64,000 bases of DNA from CAYRWR01 sp964428015. GTDB taxonomy: Bacteria; Spirochaetota; Brevinematia; Brevinematales; CAYRWR01. Positions within the stretch are counted from its first letter, which is position 1; each line of letters begins with the position of its first letter. This document shows positions 17,973 through 27,464 of the stretch, piece after piece. Location: NCBI GenBank assembly GCA_964428015.1, contig CAYRWR010000011.1, positions 21,814 to 85,813 of the forward strand, written 5' to 3'. Position numbers and translations under genes: made by a program. The notes beneath the pieces are model-generated. The model was not told the DNA's origin. It saw only the letters and a program-made list of their open reading frames with translations, and did not search any database.

Positions 17973-18001
17973 ATTATGAGGAGTAGGAATATAAATGTCA
18001 A
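17973..18001 (-). promoter_or_regulatory. promoter of the korDABC operon
   Basis: TTGACA, 17 bases, CATAAT on the minus strand (TAATAT is an alternative -10). The expected transcript start is about 25 bases before the korD ATG. Confidence 0.6.
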
Positions 18002-18025
18002 TAAAATGGAAGTGTAAGTACACGT

Positions 18026-18340
18026 TTATTTAAATGTCAGGTTGAAAAGCTCCTGTAATACCGGTATGTAGACAGATAGGCCCTCATCTTCGTAGATGAT
18101 GCCCCATTCTTCATTAAACTGTACACGAAATAGAGGGGGTATAAAAGGAGCATTGCTGATCTCATGCGACCAGCGCTTACCATGAATAGAACAGAATTGT
18201 AGTTTGAATTGAAACTGCTTCATCAGATATGCAGCTACTGAACTCATGGATTGTGCTAGTTTGCTGCTATCCCAAAGCTGCTGTATCTGATCAGATATAG
18301 AGGTCTCTTTCACCCTGAGAAATCCTTTGATAGAATTCAT
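18026..18340 (-). CDS. small protein of unknown function downstream of hydG
   Basis: A protein of up to 104 residues whose start lies inside the end of hydG, in another frame. ATG at 18340 has a weak AGAAG site; GTG at 18313 has AAAGGA nine bases upstream and would give 95 residues. Overlap of 23-50 bases with hydG suggests translational coupling. The sequence has a helical first half and a strand-rich second half with conserved-looking aromatic residues (FIPPLFRVQFNEEWGIIYEDEG), but no motif I recognise. It may be a partner of the HydG-like enzyme; that is only inference from position. Confidence 0.5.
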   Translation of the reverse strand: MNSIKGFLRVKETSISDQIQQLWDSSKLAQSMSSVAAYLMKQFQFKLQFCSIHGKRWSHEISNAPFIPPLFRVQFNEEWGIIYEDEGLSVYIPVLQELFNLTFK

Positions 18341-19778
18341 CGAATGTCTTCTGCAGGTTTTTATTCTGGAAAAAGCTATCCTGACGCATTTCGTTGATTT
18401 CTTTTTTTATCAGGGCTTCCCCTATCTCTTTGGTCTGCGGCGTGGCAAAATCATCCAGCCACTCCCTGAATGTCAGGATGGCATTCATCTTACAGAATTT
18501 TCCTTCTACACCACTTTTAAGCAGACCCATGATCTTATCCCCGGTACGTCCGCAGCGGTATCCAGCGGTACAGAAAGAGGTGATCATACCCAGACCGGCA
18601 AGATCACGTACCACTTCATCCAGTCCTCTTGAATCTCCGATCTCAAACTGCTGGCGATCCATTTCCTGGGTATCATATTCCTGAGCATAAGAACCTACTC
18701 CGATACGGGTAGAAGCATCTGTCTGGGTACAGCCCAGAGGGATAACTTCCTGACGGATCTCCGGCTTTTCCCGGGCAGTGATGATCATTCCGGCATAGGG
18801 CACAGCCAGACGCAGCACTGTGACCAGCTTTTTAAAATCCTGGTCGTTTACTTTCCAGGGGGTAGTCTGATAAAAATCATTGCCGTCAGAAGGGGTGATG
18901 CGGGGAAAGGAAATAGTGTGCGGCCCTACCTGGAAGCGGTTCTCCAGATCCCAGGCGTGATAGAGCAGTCCCATGACCTCAAATTTCCAGTCATAGACTC
19001 CAAACAGCGCTCCTACAGCTACATCATCAATACCGGCATCCAGGGCACGGTGCAGGGCGTAAAGCCTCCATTGATAATTGGCTTTTATACCCCGGGGGTG
19101 GACTTCTGAATAGCGCCCGTGGTGATAGGTCTCCTGAAACACCTGGTAAGTACCAATACCCTCTTTCCAGAGCTTTTTGAGATCATCTGTACTCATGGGG
19201 GCGGCATTGATATTAATCCGGCGGATCTGTCCATGTCCGCGGCGGGTGGGCAATTTTACTGAATAAGCCGTACGCAGGGTATCAGCGATATAGTCGGCAC
19301 TGGAAGAAGGATGCTCCCCGTATACCATGATAAGCCGTTTATGTCCGCCTCTCACCAGAGCTTCTGTCTCCTGACGGACTTCCTCCTGACTGAGCACTTT
19401 ACGGACTTCGTTGGTGTTTTCATCTCTGAACCCGCAGTACACGCAGCCGTTTACACAGCGGTTGGAACAATATAGTGGAGCAAAAGTTACTATACGGTTA
19501 TCATATACTCTTCTCTTGACTTCAGCACCAGCCTGCTTCATCTCTTCCAGGAGTTCCGGGTCCTGTACATGGATGAGAGCTGCAGTCTCAGACGGTGTGA
19601 GCAGCTGGATATCCAGGGATTTCTGGATCAGCTCCCTGATATAAGATTTTTCCGGTCTTGAATTCTTCGAAAGTTCTGTAGCTATTTTATCTTCATCGAT
19701 GAAATCTTTACCATTGATTAGATACTTATCAATCTCATCCTGCCGGATGACTGTATCTTTCCAGGCAGTGCTTTCCAT
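18291..19778 (-). CDS. hydG: radical SAM tyrosine lyase, [FeFe]-hydrogenase maturase HydG (variant)
   Basis: HydG cleaves tyrosine to make the CO and cyanide ligands of the [FeFe]-hydrogenase H-cluster. The 495-residue protein has the radical SAM motif CX3CX2C at C108, C112, C115, and fits HydG over its full length, including the C-terminal domain that ThiH lacks. His274 fits the histidine that holds the extra iron. The C-terminal auxiliary-cluster motif, normally CX2CX22C, reads C403-T-A-G406-Y-R-C409 with C429: the second cysteine is glycine and a new cysteine lies three residues on. hydE, hydF and a hydrogenase are not in the window. GGAG precedes the ATG, and a consensus promoter lies upstream. 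Confidence 0.88.
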   Translation of the reverse strand: MESTAWKDTVIRQDEIDKYLINGKDFIDEDKIATELSKNSRPEKSYIRELIQKSLDIQLLTPSETAALIHVQDPELLEEMKQAGAEVKRRVYDNRIVTFAPLYCSNRCVNGCVYCGFRDENTNEVRKVLSQEEVRQETEALVRGGHKRLIMVYGEHPSSSADYIADTLRTAYSVKLPTRRGHGQIRRININAAPMSTDDLKKLWKEGIGTYQVFQETYHHGRYSEVHPRGIKANYQWRLYALHRALDAGIDDVAVGALFGVYDWKFEVMGLLYHAWDLENRFQVGPHTISFPRITPSDGNDFYQTTPWKVNDQDFKKLVTVLRLAVPYAGMIITAREKPEIRQEVIPLGCTQTDASTRIGVGSYAQEYDTQEMDRQQFEIGDSRGLDEVVRDLAGLGMITSFCTAGYRCGRTGDKIMGLLKSGVEGKFCKMNAILTFREWLDDFATPQTKEIGEALIKKEINEMRQDSFFQNKNLQKTFDEFYQRISQGERDLYI

Positions 19779-19810
19779 GAAATTCTCCGCTTGTGAATTA
19801 TTTCACTAAT

Positions 19811-19839
19811 AGTTTACATTGGCCTGGAGATTTTGTCAA
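19811..19839 (-). promoter_or_regulatory. sigma70-type promoter of hydG
   Basis: TTGACA, 17 bases, TAAACT on the minus strand, about 33 bases before the hydG ATG. Confidence 0.6.
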
Positions 19840-19863
19840 CATATATCTACTTTTTTAGTAGAA

Positions 19864-21792
19864 TTATGGAATAGCCACCCCTTTTGAAACATCATTACCC
19901 AGGCTGTCTTTGATAAGAATCTGCAAAAAACCTGGGCCAACAATCGGTAGTGTAAATTTGAAATTTTCTTTCTTCTGATCCAGAATGCCATCCACAGAGG
20001 TGAGGTTTTTCCAGGGAGAACCATTGAGAGAATAACCAGCCCATCCCAGAGGTGTCAGACTGTCTTCCGCGCTGAAGGAAAAGGTCACCAGATCTCCCTG
20101 TCTCTTAAATTCCAGACTGTTCAGCTGAGGCGCCTGATTGTCAATGGCAAAGCTGTCTGAGACCTGATAATTGGTCAGAGAGGAATTATCCGGGTTGGAC
20201 CAATTGTCGCGGGCTAATACTTTCACCCTATATATCCCCTGGGGATAACTTTTATAATCCAGAGTGTAGGACTCTTCACTCAGTGGATAGAGATTGAGCT
20301 TCACCCAGGGCCCCTCTACCAGGGCCAGAAAGACATCATAATTCAGTTTGTCTTTATTATCATCCTGTCCATTCCAGCTAAGCTGAAGCCCGTCTTTTTC
20401 ATACTTCAGGGATACTTTATCAATACGGGGAGCCAGGTTTTCCTGCAGGAAGGGAATACTCAAGCCTTTAACCCGTGGGGTGTTTTTTCCATCTGAACTT
20501 AGTATCACTTTATACTGGAAATACCGTCCGGGTTGAGATAGGATGCTGTCCTGCATCATTTTCCAGGGCTGCCAACTGCTCAGATCAGTAATCAGACTGG
20601 TGCGGGTAAAAAACTGTACACTGGTGCCCGGCATCAGCTCCTGATTAATAGCGGGTGTACCCCAGCGCGAAATATTATCCGTGTCTATGAGGTCGGAATA
20701 AAAAGTCCCGGAAGTACTGAATGTTTTGTCTATACGGACAATACGGGTAGGTGACAACAATACTCCGTAGGTCTCCCCTTTTTCCTGAATGGTAGTCATG
20801 AATTTCCCTTGTCCCAGGGAGCTGAACACTTTTCGCTTACCATCCAGGCTGTATTCCATGTAGCCGGCATCTTTTCCGGTACCTATGAGCAGATTGTCTC
20901 CATTCAGGGTCAGACTTACAAACTGAATATTTTTCTTTTTATAGAGTATTTCCACATTACCCTGCAGGCTGACTTTATACAGCGCGCTTTCCCCAAAGAA
21001 GGGTTTGCTGTTGTCACTGCCGCTGTTCTGGTCTCCTGAACTTCCCCCGCTGCTGTTGGGATTGGCGGATACGGAGGGGTCATGGGTAGCTGTAACCAGG
21101 TAGATAGCCCCCTGATACTGCAGCAGGCCTGTGATGGGGTTATCAAAGCCGGCCATAGCGGTGACCTTTCCCCCCTGGTAACGGTACAGATATCGCTCAC
21201 CGCTGAAATACAGAGTCTTCTGGTACCACAGGCCGGTAAGCAGGTTGTCTTCCAGAGACACTTCCGCCAGAGAGCTCAGTATACCATGATCGATGCTGTA
21301 GAGAGCGGCGGGGTTACCGCATAGGATATAGAGGGTATCTTCGACCGGGATGAGATCCCAGATGTATTTATTGGTCACTGACCATTCCTGTTTGATCTTA
21401 TAGTCCCGGCCCAGGGCCAGGATGCGGGATTTGGGGAGGGTGGACACATAGAGAGTATCCCCGGCTCCTGCCATATCTGAGATGATCAGGTCACCTTCCG
21501 AATGGAAGACTTCTTTTTCCTGTTTTCCCTGAATCTCCAGTATACGGGCGGTGTCCCCGGTACCGGCCAGCATTCTGTCCTGCCAAAATTCCAGACTCCA
21601 TAATAAAGCAGAGGAACGGTACAGCTCCTGGTAGCTCCGGGCCAGCTCCAGCCCGCCCTGCTCAGTCAGGCTGACATTGGACAGCTGATAGGAGGAAAGT
21701 TTGTCAAAAGGAAATTCATTGATATATCGGGTAGATACCGCGAAAGAAAAGTTGTACAATATAATAAAAAGCAATATATATATTTGTCTCAT
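19864..21792 (-). CDS. exported beta-propeller protein with C-terminal Ig-like domains
   Basis: A 642-residue protein with a short signal peptide (MRQIYILLFIILYNFSFA). Residues about 60-370 form repeating strand-rich units of the type LYFSGERYLYRYQGGKVTAM and LLIGTGKDAGYMEYSLDG, as in WD/NHL-like propellers, interrupted by a glycine/serine-rich loop near residue 250. Two fibronectin- or Ig-like domains follow (about 455-540 and 555-642), with phrases such as LQLSWNGQDDNKDKLNYDVFLA. No lipobox is visible, so it is probably periplasmic or surface-exposed. Comparable proteins occur in diderm anaerobes; no function is known. AGGAGG precedes the start. Confidence 0.7.
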   Translation of the reverse strand: MRQIYILLFIILYNFSFAVSTRYINEFPFDKLSSYQLSNVSLTEQGGLELARSYQELYRSSALLWSLEFWQDRMLAGTGDTARILEIQGKQEKEVFHSEGDLIISDMAGAGDTLYVSTLPKSRILALGRDYKIKQEWSVTNKYIWDLIPVEDTLYILCGNPAALYSIDHGILSSLAEVSLEDNLLTGLWYQKTLYFSGERYLYRYQGGKVTAMAGFDNPITGLLQYQGAIYLVTATHDPSVSANPNSSGGSSGDQNSGSDNSKPFFGESALYKVSLQGNVEILYKKKNIQFVSLTLNGDNLLIGTGKDAGYMEYSLDGKRKVFSSLGQGKFMTTIQEKGETYGVLLSPTRIVRIDKTFSTSGTFYSDLIDTDNISRWGTPAINQELMPGTSVQFFTRTSLITDLSSWQPWKMMQDSILSQPGRYFQYKVILSSDGKNTPRVKGLSIPFLQENLAPRIDKVSLKYEKDGLQLSWNGQDDNKDKLNYDVFLALVEGPWVKLNLYPLSEESYTLDYKSYPQGIYRVKVLARDNWSNPDNSSLTNYQVSDSFAIDNQAPQLNSLEFKRQGDLVTFSFSAEDSLTPLGWAGYSLNGSPWKNLTSVDGILDQKKENFKFTLPIVGPGFLQILIKDSLGNDVSKGVAIP

Positions 21793-21814
21793 TATTTCCT
21801 CCTGTTGAACATAT

Positions 21815-21843
21815 ATATTACTTTAAATTTGTGTTGGTGGCAA
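21815..21843 (-). promoter_or_regulatory. promoter of the propeller-protein gene
   Basis: TTGCCA, 17 bases, TAATAT on the minus strand, about 23 bases before the start codon. Confidence 0.5.
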
Positions 21844-21994
21844 GGTTTTTTCCAACTAAACAAACACAAAAACCGGTTTCAGTGGTTAATAACTCACAAA
21901 TAAATATTTTTTAAATGTAAACTGAATTATAATTTTAAGACATTCTAAAATATATTAAAACCTTGTTGCATAATTCGATTGAATCTGGGTTAAA

Positions 21995-24160
21995 TTATTT
22001 CCATAGGTCCTCATTTATTGTCCGTATATAATTAGGCTGCTCTACTACATTGTATAAATGTACAGTTGCAGTTTCATGATAATTCCAAGTAGTTACTTGA
22101 TAATAAACATTTGGTTTATATCCTCTTTCAATACCTGGTATACATAAAATTTTAGTGTAATCACCTAAAAAAAGTTTTGGCCAAGCCACTCCTATTAGAA
22201 TACTTACTCCTCTGTAATAAACCCCGTATGCTTGAGAAACATTATTACAGATAACAGTATCATATATCGTAATTGTATTATGTGCACCTATAGATAACCC
22301 CGCCCCATATGCACCAGTATACAAAAAAGGAAGATATTCACTATAAGTTAGAAAAACAAAAAATGCTGGAATTAATCCTGGTTTTTCAATATAATACTTT
22401 ATTGTATTGTCAGATATTATACAATTACTGATTTGACAATAGTTTCCATTAATTAAAGCACCACCGCCATGTGTTTCTGTATCAAGAAATGATGTTGTAG
22501 TAAAAAAGTCCTTTTTGTAATTTAATTCTCTTATATTAAATTTTATTTGAGAACTAATAATTTGATTACTATCACCAATTATCTCTATTCCTCTCAATGA
22601 ATTGTGAAAATATGAGTTTTTTATAATGTTATTTCTACTAATATTTAAAAATAGTGCATCTCCTGAACTATTTATGCAATCTAGATTTTCAAGACAAGAT
22701 GAACGGGAATTATAAATTTCCAAACCTTGATTGAAATATAAATCCTTTAAAAACATTGAAGTTACCGGAAGCGCGTTGATCTCCGGTTTTTCAACTATAA
22801 CCGTTTTCATCATATTGTATTGATCATTAAAATTTAAAGGTGTATGAATGCTAAAATCTGTTGAGTACCCTCCCTCGATTTTAATATTACTTTTCAGGGT
22901 AAATGCTGAATAAATCCCTTCAGAAACAAATAAATTAGTAATTCCTAAAGAAATTGCTAAACCCATTGCTGGATTAATATTTGCCAATGGATCATTAATA
23001 GTCCCATTATTTTCATCACTTCCATTCTGAGAGACATAGATTGCCGTGCCTTCGTACAACAGGAAAGTATTTGTTATATATTGAATAAAACCTACCCCGT
23101 TTTCACTCCGGAAGATCACTTCCACCCTGCCGCTATCCCTCAATCGTGGAGCAAATAACAATTTATAATTATTAGCGTCCAGCCTGGTCATTGCCTGCCA
23201 GTTATAATTTGTAGTAGGGGTATTTATTGCTAAATCAAAATTAACCAGCGAGCTATCTGAGGAATATGCCTGCAGCTCAATGGAATTATTTGTGTTAAAT
23301 ACATAGGGGTCGTTTTTAGCCCTGACCCAGATAGTAGGGACAGTACGGTCCAGGTCAAACTTAAACATGCAAGAAGTGGTATTACCCATGAGATCCGAGG
23401 CTCTGACCACCAGAGAATGAGTGCCTTCGGCAAAAGACTCCAGTGCCACATTCACCGCAGCAAAATCATCTTGAGCTGCCAGATGGTAGGGCTTGCTGTC
23501 CACTTTATACTCAATGCGGTCTATGCCTACATCATCAGAGGCAAAGGCTCTAAAGTGTAAGCTTGGGCCCTGAACATAGATATTGTGTTTGATATGATTA
23601 GTGGCAGGATAGAGTAACCTGAGGCTGGGTATCTGTTTATCATCCGATCCCCAGGAAGGGAAGTACAGGGTATCACCCTGCAGATACCACACCGTTTGGT
23701 TAGTGAGATAGTAATCATTGGTCACCGTATTGGTGATTTTTTTAGTACCCGGTTTATTCTTATTAGAGATAATATTGGTGATTTCGATAAAATGATAATT
23801 GGTAATATTGGTAAAACCTATGTCTTTGATAGTGATACCATAGTCCTGTCCCACCACCTGGTTGGACACATAGAGAGCGACCTCATAGCCCATATCCGGG
23901 CTGATCCCCAGGAGCTTCATTCCACCCATAGCTACCTGAAAATTGGAAATATCCATCATCTGCGGCTGATACTGACCGTCAGCCATACTCAGGCGAATCT
24001 CATAGGGAGATACCGCCCGGATTGAGACCGGGTAATAAATTGTGATACCTTGCCCATGGTAGACATGCTGCTGTCCATCGCTGGGTGGGACAAGATTACA
24101 CCCCTCCACAGCCAGCCATGCTGCCAGTATCCATACTAAACCCAGCCTTTTCATACTCAT
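21995..24160 (-). CDS. beta-helix (DUF1565-like) lipoprotein, paralogue 1
   Basis: A 721-residue lipoprotein (lipobox VEGC). After the signal come an N-terminal strand domain with AVSPYEIRLSMADGQY, an Ig-like domain (about 185-275) of the RIEYKVDSKPYHLAAQDD type, and from IYVSQNGSDENNG near residue 378 a parallel beta-helix of the DUF1565/pectate-lyase-like kind, with the motif GGYSTDF and many N-rich short repeats. It is one of four paralogues in the window and shares its N-terminal type with the one at 39831. The beta-helix half is clearly more AT-rich than the N-terminal half. It follows paralogue 2 by 44 bases and is probably co-transcribed with it. The ligand is unknown. Confidence 0.75.
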   Translation of the reverse strand: MSMKRLGLVWILAAWLAVEGCNLVPPSDGQQHVYHGQGITIYYPVSIRAVSPYEIRLSMADGQYQPQMMDISNFQVAMGGMKLLGISPDMGYEVALYVSNQVVGQDYGITIKDIGFTNITNYHFIEITNIISNKNKPGTKKITNTVTNDYYLTNQTVWYLQGDTLYFPSWGSDDKQIPSLRLLYPATNHIKHNIYVQGPSLHFRAFASDDVGIDRIEYKVDSKPYHLAAQDDFAAVNVALESFAEGTHSLVVRASDLMGNTTSCMFKFDLDRTVPTIWVRAKNDPYVFNTNNSIELQAYSSDSSLVNFDLAINTPTTNYNWQAMTRLDANNYKLLFAPRLRDSGRVEVIFRSENGVGFIQYITNTFLLYEGTAIYVSQNGSDENNGTINDPLANINPAMGLAISLGITNLFVSEGIYSAFTLKSNIKIEGGYSTDFSIHTPLNFNDQYNMMKTVIVEKPEINALPVTSMFLKDLYFNQGLEIYNSRSSCLENLDCINSSGDALFLNISRNNIIKNSYFHNSLRGIEIIGDSNQIISSQIKFNIRELNYKKDFFTTTSFLDTETHGGGALINGNYCQISNCIISDNTIKYYIEKPGLIPAFFVFLTYSEYLPFLYTGAYGAGLSIGAHNTITIYDTVICNNVSQAYGVYYRGVSILIGVAWPKLFLGDYTKILCIPGIERGYKPNVYYQVTTWNYHETATVHLYNVVEQPNYIRTINEDLWK

Positions 24161-24204
24161 ATCTGCCTCCAGCGTATTATTTCAGATAGTACCAGCTAGT
24201 ATCA

Positions 24205-26358
24205 CTAGATGTTGGTATTATCAAAATACGCTCCTGACAGACTATTTATGGCATTTACTGTTATCAGATTACCCCCGCCATTGGCGTCATAATAGTATGC
24301 TCCGCCTACTTTGGGAAATTGAGGGAAAGTATTTGAGACCACAGAGGTAGGACTGGCATTGGTTGTACGTTCATATATATGTATGGTCTGGTTTGTGGTG
24401 AAAATATTTTGTTTTACTCCTAATATATAACCAATAGCTTTTGAAGTAGAATAGCCATTATTCACATCTAAAAATCTTAGTGCATTTATGTAGACAAGGT
24501 TCCTGTTTACATAAAATTCAGCACGCAAATTTCCAGTACCTGTCCATCCATTCTGGAAGACAGAGGTGCGGATCACATTACTTTTAGCGGTTCCCCAGAT
24601 AGAATTATCTTCAAAATTTAATACAAAGTTGTATCCATTAATTGCAGAAGTTTGAGAGTTAATATCTATTACAGCGATATCTGCATTTATATTAGTAAAG
24701 ATATTGTTCCTAATTGTGAGCCCTCCTGTATTAACCGGTCCAGTTGTAGATAATAAATGTTTTTCATAAAACAATCGGCTGCCGGAAATTCCTGTAAACA
24801 TATTGTTATTAAAGTATAAATAATGTGATGCACTCCCTGTACCAGTTTCTGACCAGAACAGGCCGTTGTTACCCACATTCATATTTGATAACACACAATC
24901 ATTAAATTCGATATGATAGTTGTAATTAGCATATGTCCTGAATAAGGTCCCATTCATTGAAATTGTAGAGTTTATTATTTTTATATAAATAGACGCAGTA
25001 TCTTGAATGACAATATTAGATAAAATGGTACAATTTGAAATGGAAGAAAGGTTACCTGAACTATACAGATTTATTGGCCCTTTTATCATGAAATTATGAA
25101 TTTTTCCATAATTACCAATCATTGTAAGCAGATTCTTTGGTATTATTGTATTCGGAATAGGTGAGATGCTTTTAAAATCACTGGAATAACTCCCATAGAC
25201 TTGTGGATATGCATTGACTGCCCAAAGCATTTCATTATAGGTCCCACTAGTAACTTTTAATTTTTGAGCACCTATTGTTATTGCTCGAAGTCTTCCATTA
25301 TCAATAGTCCTCTTGGGAAACACCCAACTTCCGTCCCCATTATTGTTACCATTTGTAGATACATAGATTGAATGTTCATTATATATCACCTTATATCGAT
25401 AATACTGCTTTTCGTTTCCGGCAGTATCGATGGCTTTAAAATAGAAGTGGTTGGTACTCTGCTCTTCTGGTAGAGTAGTGTTGGTAAAATTGAAAGTCCA
25501 GTTGGAGAGGCCTGTCCAATTGGCTGTATAGAGATAATTGGAATAATAGTTTGAGACAAAAATCGAGATATAACTGATGTTTCTTTCATCCCAGGCTGTT
25601 CCATTAAAAGTAATGGGCTGTCCCGGGTTACATATAAAATTTCCATTAGTATTAACAACTGTAAAAACAGGGTCTGTCCTGTCCACATTTACCACCACAT
25701 AAGTGACTGTAGCATTACCTTTGAGGTCAACAGCTTTGGCATAGATGACATGAGCATAATTTTCATTGATTACTGAGGTGTTAATATTAGAATACCAGTT
25801 AACTTTTCCATTTACTTTTTTATAAACATCCCCATCAATCTTTATCTGAACATATTGAATACCCTTGTCATCAGAAGCACTGCCATATATGTCAAATGAT
25901 TTACCCATCAGCTGGTTTTCCACCGGTTCAGTAATCTGTATCACCGGGGGTACAGTGTCATCACTGCCGTATCCATAGAATCCATTGGTCTCCACGATAA
26001 TATTGGAACTCTGGAAGCTCTGTATATTGCTATAGGTCAGCTGATAATTAGAATTAGCTTCCATGGGAGAAGTATATAGATAGACTATATAATTGGATAT
26101 CTTATCCCTAACCGCCGAATTGATGTCCAGTGCCCCATCCAGGATTATATAATTACTGATATTTTCAGCGCTGGATCTTTCCATGATGGTAGTGAATACT
26201 ACTTTAACTTTATCCACTGCCACGGGCTGTACATATGCTACCATAGGTACTATTATGATATTGGTACTCAGGCTATTAAGAGCATTATTGATATCTTCAA
26301 TACTGCATGCCCCTAATAAAGTTGTAAAAAAGAGTAAGGAAAGAGCTATTCTTTTCAT
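24205..26358 (-). CDS. beta-helix (DUF1565-like) lipoprotein, paralogue 2
   Basis: A 717-residue lipoprotein (lipobox LGAC). The N-terminal domain, with AVDKVKVVFTTIMERSSAENISNYII, is of the kind that describes bacterial Ig-like strands, as in the paralogue at 35359. Two Ig-like modules follow (IQITEPVENQLMGKSFDIYGSASDDKGI and a second starting VDRTDPVFTV), then IYVSTNGNNNGDGSW and a beta-helix with GSYSSDF and asparagine-rich turns. The gene is AT-rich almost throughout. It is likely surface-exposed; a glycan-binding or adhesive role is inference. Confidence 0.75.
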   Translation of the reverse strand: MKRIALSLLFFTTLLGACSIEDINNALNSLSTNIIIVPMVAYVQPVAVDKVKVVFTTIMERSSAENISNYIILDGALDINSAVRDKISNYIVYLYTSPMEANSNYQLTYSNIQSFQSSNIIVETNGFYGYGSDDTVPPVIQITEPVENQLMGKSFDIYGSASDDKGIQYVQIKIDGDVYKKVNGKVNWYSNINTSVINENYAHVIYAKAVDLKGNATVTYVVVNVDRTDPVFTVVNTNGNFICNPGQPITFNGTAWDERNISYISIFVSNYYSNYLYTANWTGLSNWTFNFTNTTLPEEQSTNHFYFKAIDTAGNEKQYYRYKVIYNEHSIYVSTNGNNNGDGSWVFPKRTIDNGRLRAITIGAQKLKVTSGTYNEMLWAVNAYPQVYGSYSSDFKSISPIPNTIIPKNLLTMIGNYGKIHNFMIKGPINLYSSGNLSSISNCTILSNIVIQDTASIYIKIINSTISMNGTLFRTYANYNYHIEFNDCVLSNMNVGNNGLFWSETGTGSASHYLYFNNNMFTGISGSRLFYEKHLLSTTGPVNTGGLTIRNNIFTNINADIAVIDINSQTSAINGYNFVLNFEDNSIWGTAKSNVIRTSVFQNGWTGTGNLRAEFYVNRNLVYINALRFLDVNNGYSTSKAIGYILGVKQNIFTTNQTIHIYERTTNASPTSVVSNTFPQFPKVGGAYYYDANGGGNLITVNAINSLSGAYFDNTNI

Positions 26359-26576
26359 ATCACTGCCCCTGAAAGTTTTTGATTATTCTACTTTCATATA
26401 GGAAATAACACAAGTTTTATAGTGTAATATATTGATTCGCAATTATAATATTACATTTGTTGTTATATCTCCATATATTTTAATGTATTTAGATTTTAAA
26501 TTAATATATTAGGTTTCCTGTTTTTTGCTAAAATATACCCCTCATGCTAAAATATTCCACTATTCAGGAGTTGCCC

Positions 26577-27293
26577 ATGAAAGGTTTAGTCATTATCCCC
26601 ACATATAATGAAGCAGAAAATGCGCCAAAGATCATTCCGGCTGTTTTGGCTGTGGATAAAAGCCTGCATGTCCTGATCGTGGATGACGGTAGCCCCGACG
26701 GTACCGCCTCAATAGTAAAAGAGATGATAAAAGAAAACAAGCGTATCCACATCCTGGAACGGGCTGAAAAGAACGGCCTGGGCCGGGCTTATATCGCGGG
26801 ATTTAAATGGGCCCTGGAAAACAGCTTTGATTTCGTCCTGGAGATGGACGCAGACTTTTCTCATGACCCTGAAGAGATTCCTCTGTTTTTAAAAGCCATG
26901 CAGGAAGGCTATGACGGGGTGTTCGGCTCCCGCTATATACACGGCGTTCGTGTACTGAACTGGGATCTGCACCGCCTGCTGCTCAGCATAGGGGGCAACT
27001 ACTACGCCCGTTTTGCCACCGGGGTCAAGCTGACCGACCTTACCGGGGGCTTCAATCTCTATACCCGACATGCTCTGGAGACAGTAGACCTGGATCAGAT
27101 CAAATCCAATGGCTACTCTTTCCAGATCGAAATGAAGTCTAAAACTACCTATAACGGACTCAAAGTAATCGAAGTACCTATCATCTTCCGTGACCGCCAG
27201 GAAGGCACCACCAAGATGAGCGGCGGTATAGTTAATGAAGCTCTGTTTAAATGCTGGAAGATCCGCTTTGATAAATGGTTCAAACGGTATTAG
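26577..27293 (+). CDS. dolichol/polyprenol-phosphate mannose synthase-like GT2 glycosyltransferase
   Basis: A 238-residue family-2 glycosyltransferase: VIIPTYNEAENAP at the N-terminus, VDDGSPDGTA, the metal-binding DxD in LEMDADFSHDP, FGSRYIHGV, and the TDLTGGFNLY and FRDRQEGTTKMSG segments typical of polyprenol monophosphomannose synthases. It would transfer a sugar from a nucleotide donor to polyprenyl phosphate, giving a lipid-linked donor for glycans or protein glycosylation. No membrane helix is present, as in the single-domain bacterial and yeast-like forms. The start at 26577 has AGGAG six bases upstream; the in-frame ATG at 26544 lacks one. Confidence 0.9.
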   Translation: MKGLVIIPTYNEAENAPKIIPAVLAVDKSLHVLIVDDGSPDGTASIVKEMIKENKRIHILERAEKNGLGRAYIAGFKWALENSFDFVLEMDADFSHDPEEIPLFLKAMQEGYDGVFGSRYIHGVRVLNWDLHRLLLSIGGNYYARFATGVKLTDLTGGFNLYTRHALETVDLDQIKSNGYSFQIEMKSKTTYNGLKVIEVPIIFRDRQEGTTKMSGGIVNEALFKCWKIRFDKWFKRY

Positions 27294-27464
27294 GGCTTTG
27301 AATAATCACGTCTGAGACACTGAGTGCACTGAGATTGTAGGACAGGTGTTTTACACTTCTCTGATAAGAGTAAAGGTTACATTGATTAATCATTGGGTTA
27401 ACAACTTTCACCCTTTTCTTAAGGGTCTTGTGTGTCTAAGTAGTGATTCAGACTAGCCCTGTTT

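Noticed and set aside
17942..18001. Longer korD start
   Set aside because: It would translate through the operon promoter and add a hydrophobic leader unlike any ferredoxin.
22000..26300. Repeated N-rich codons as a possible CRISPR or tandem array
   Set aside because: They are irregular beta-helix turns inside open reading frames, with no regular spacing.
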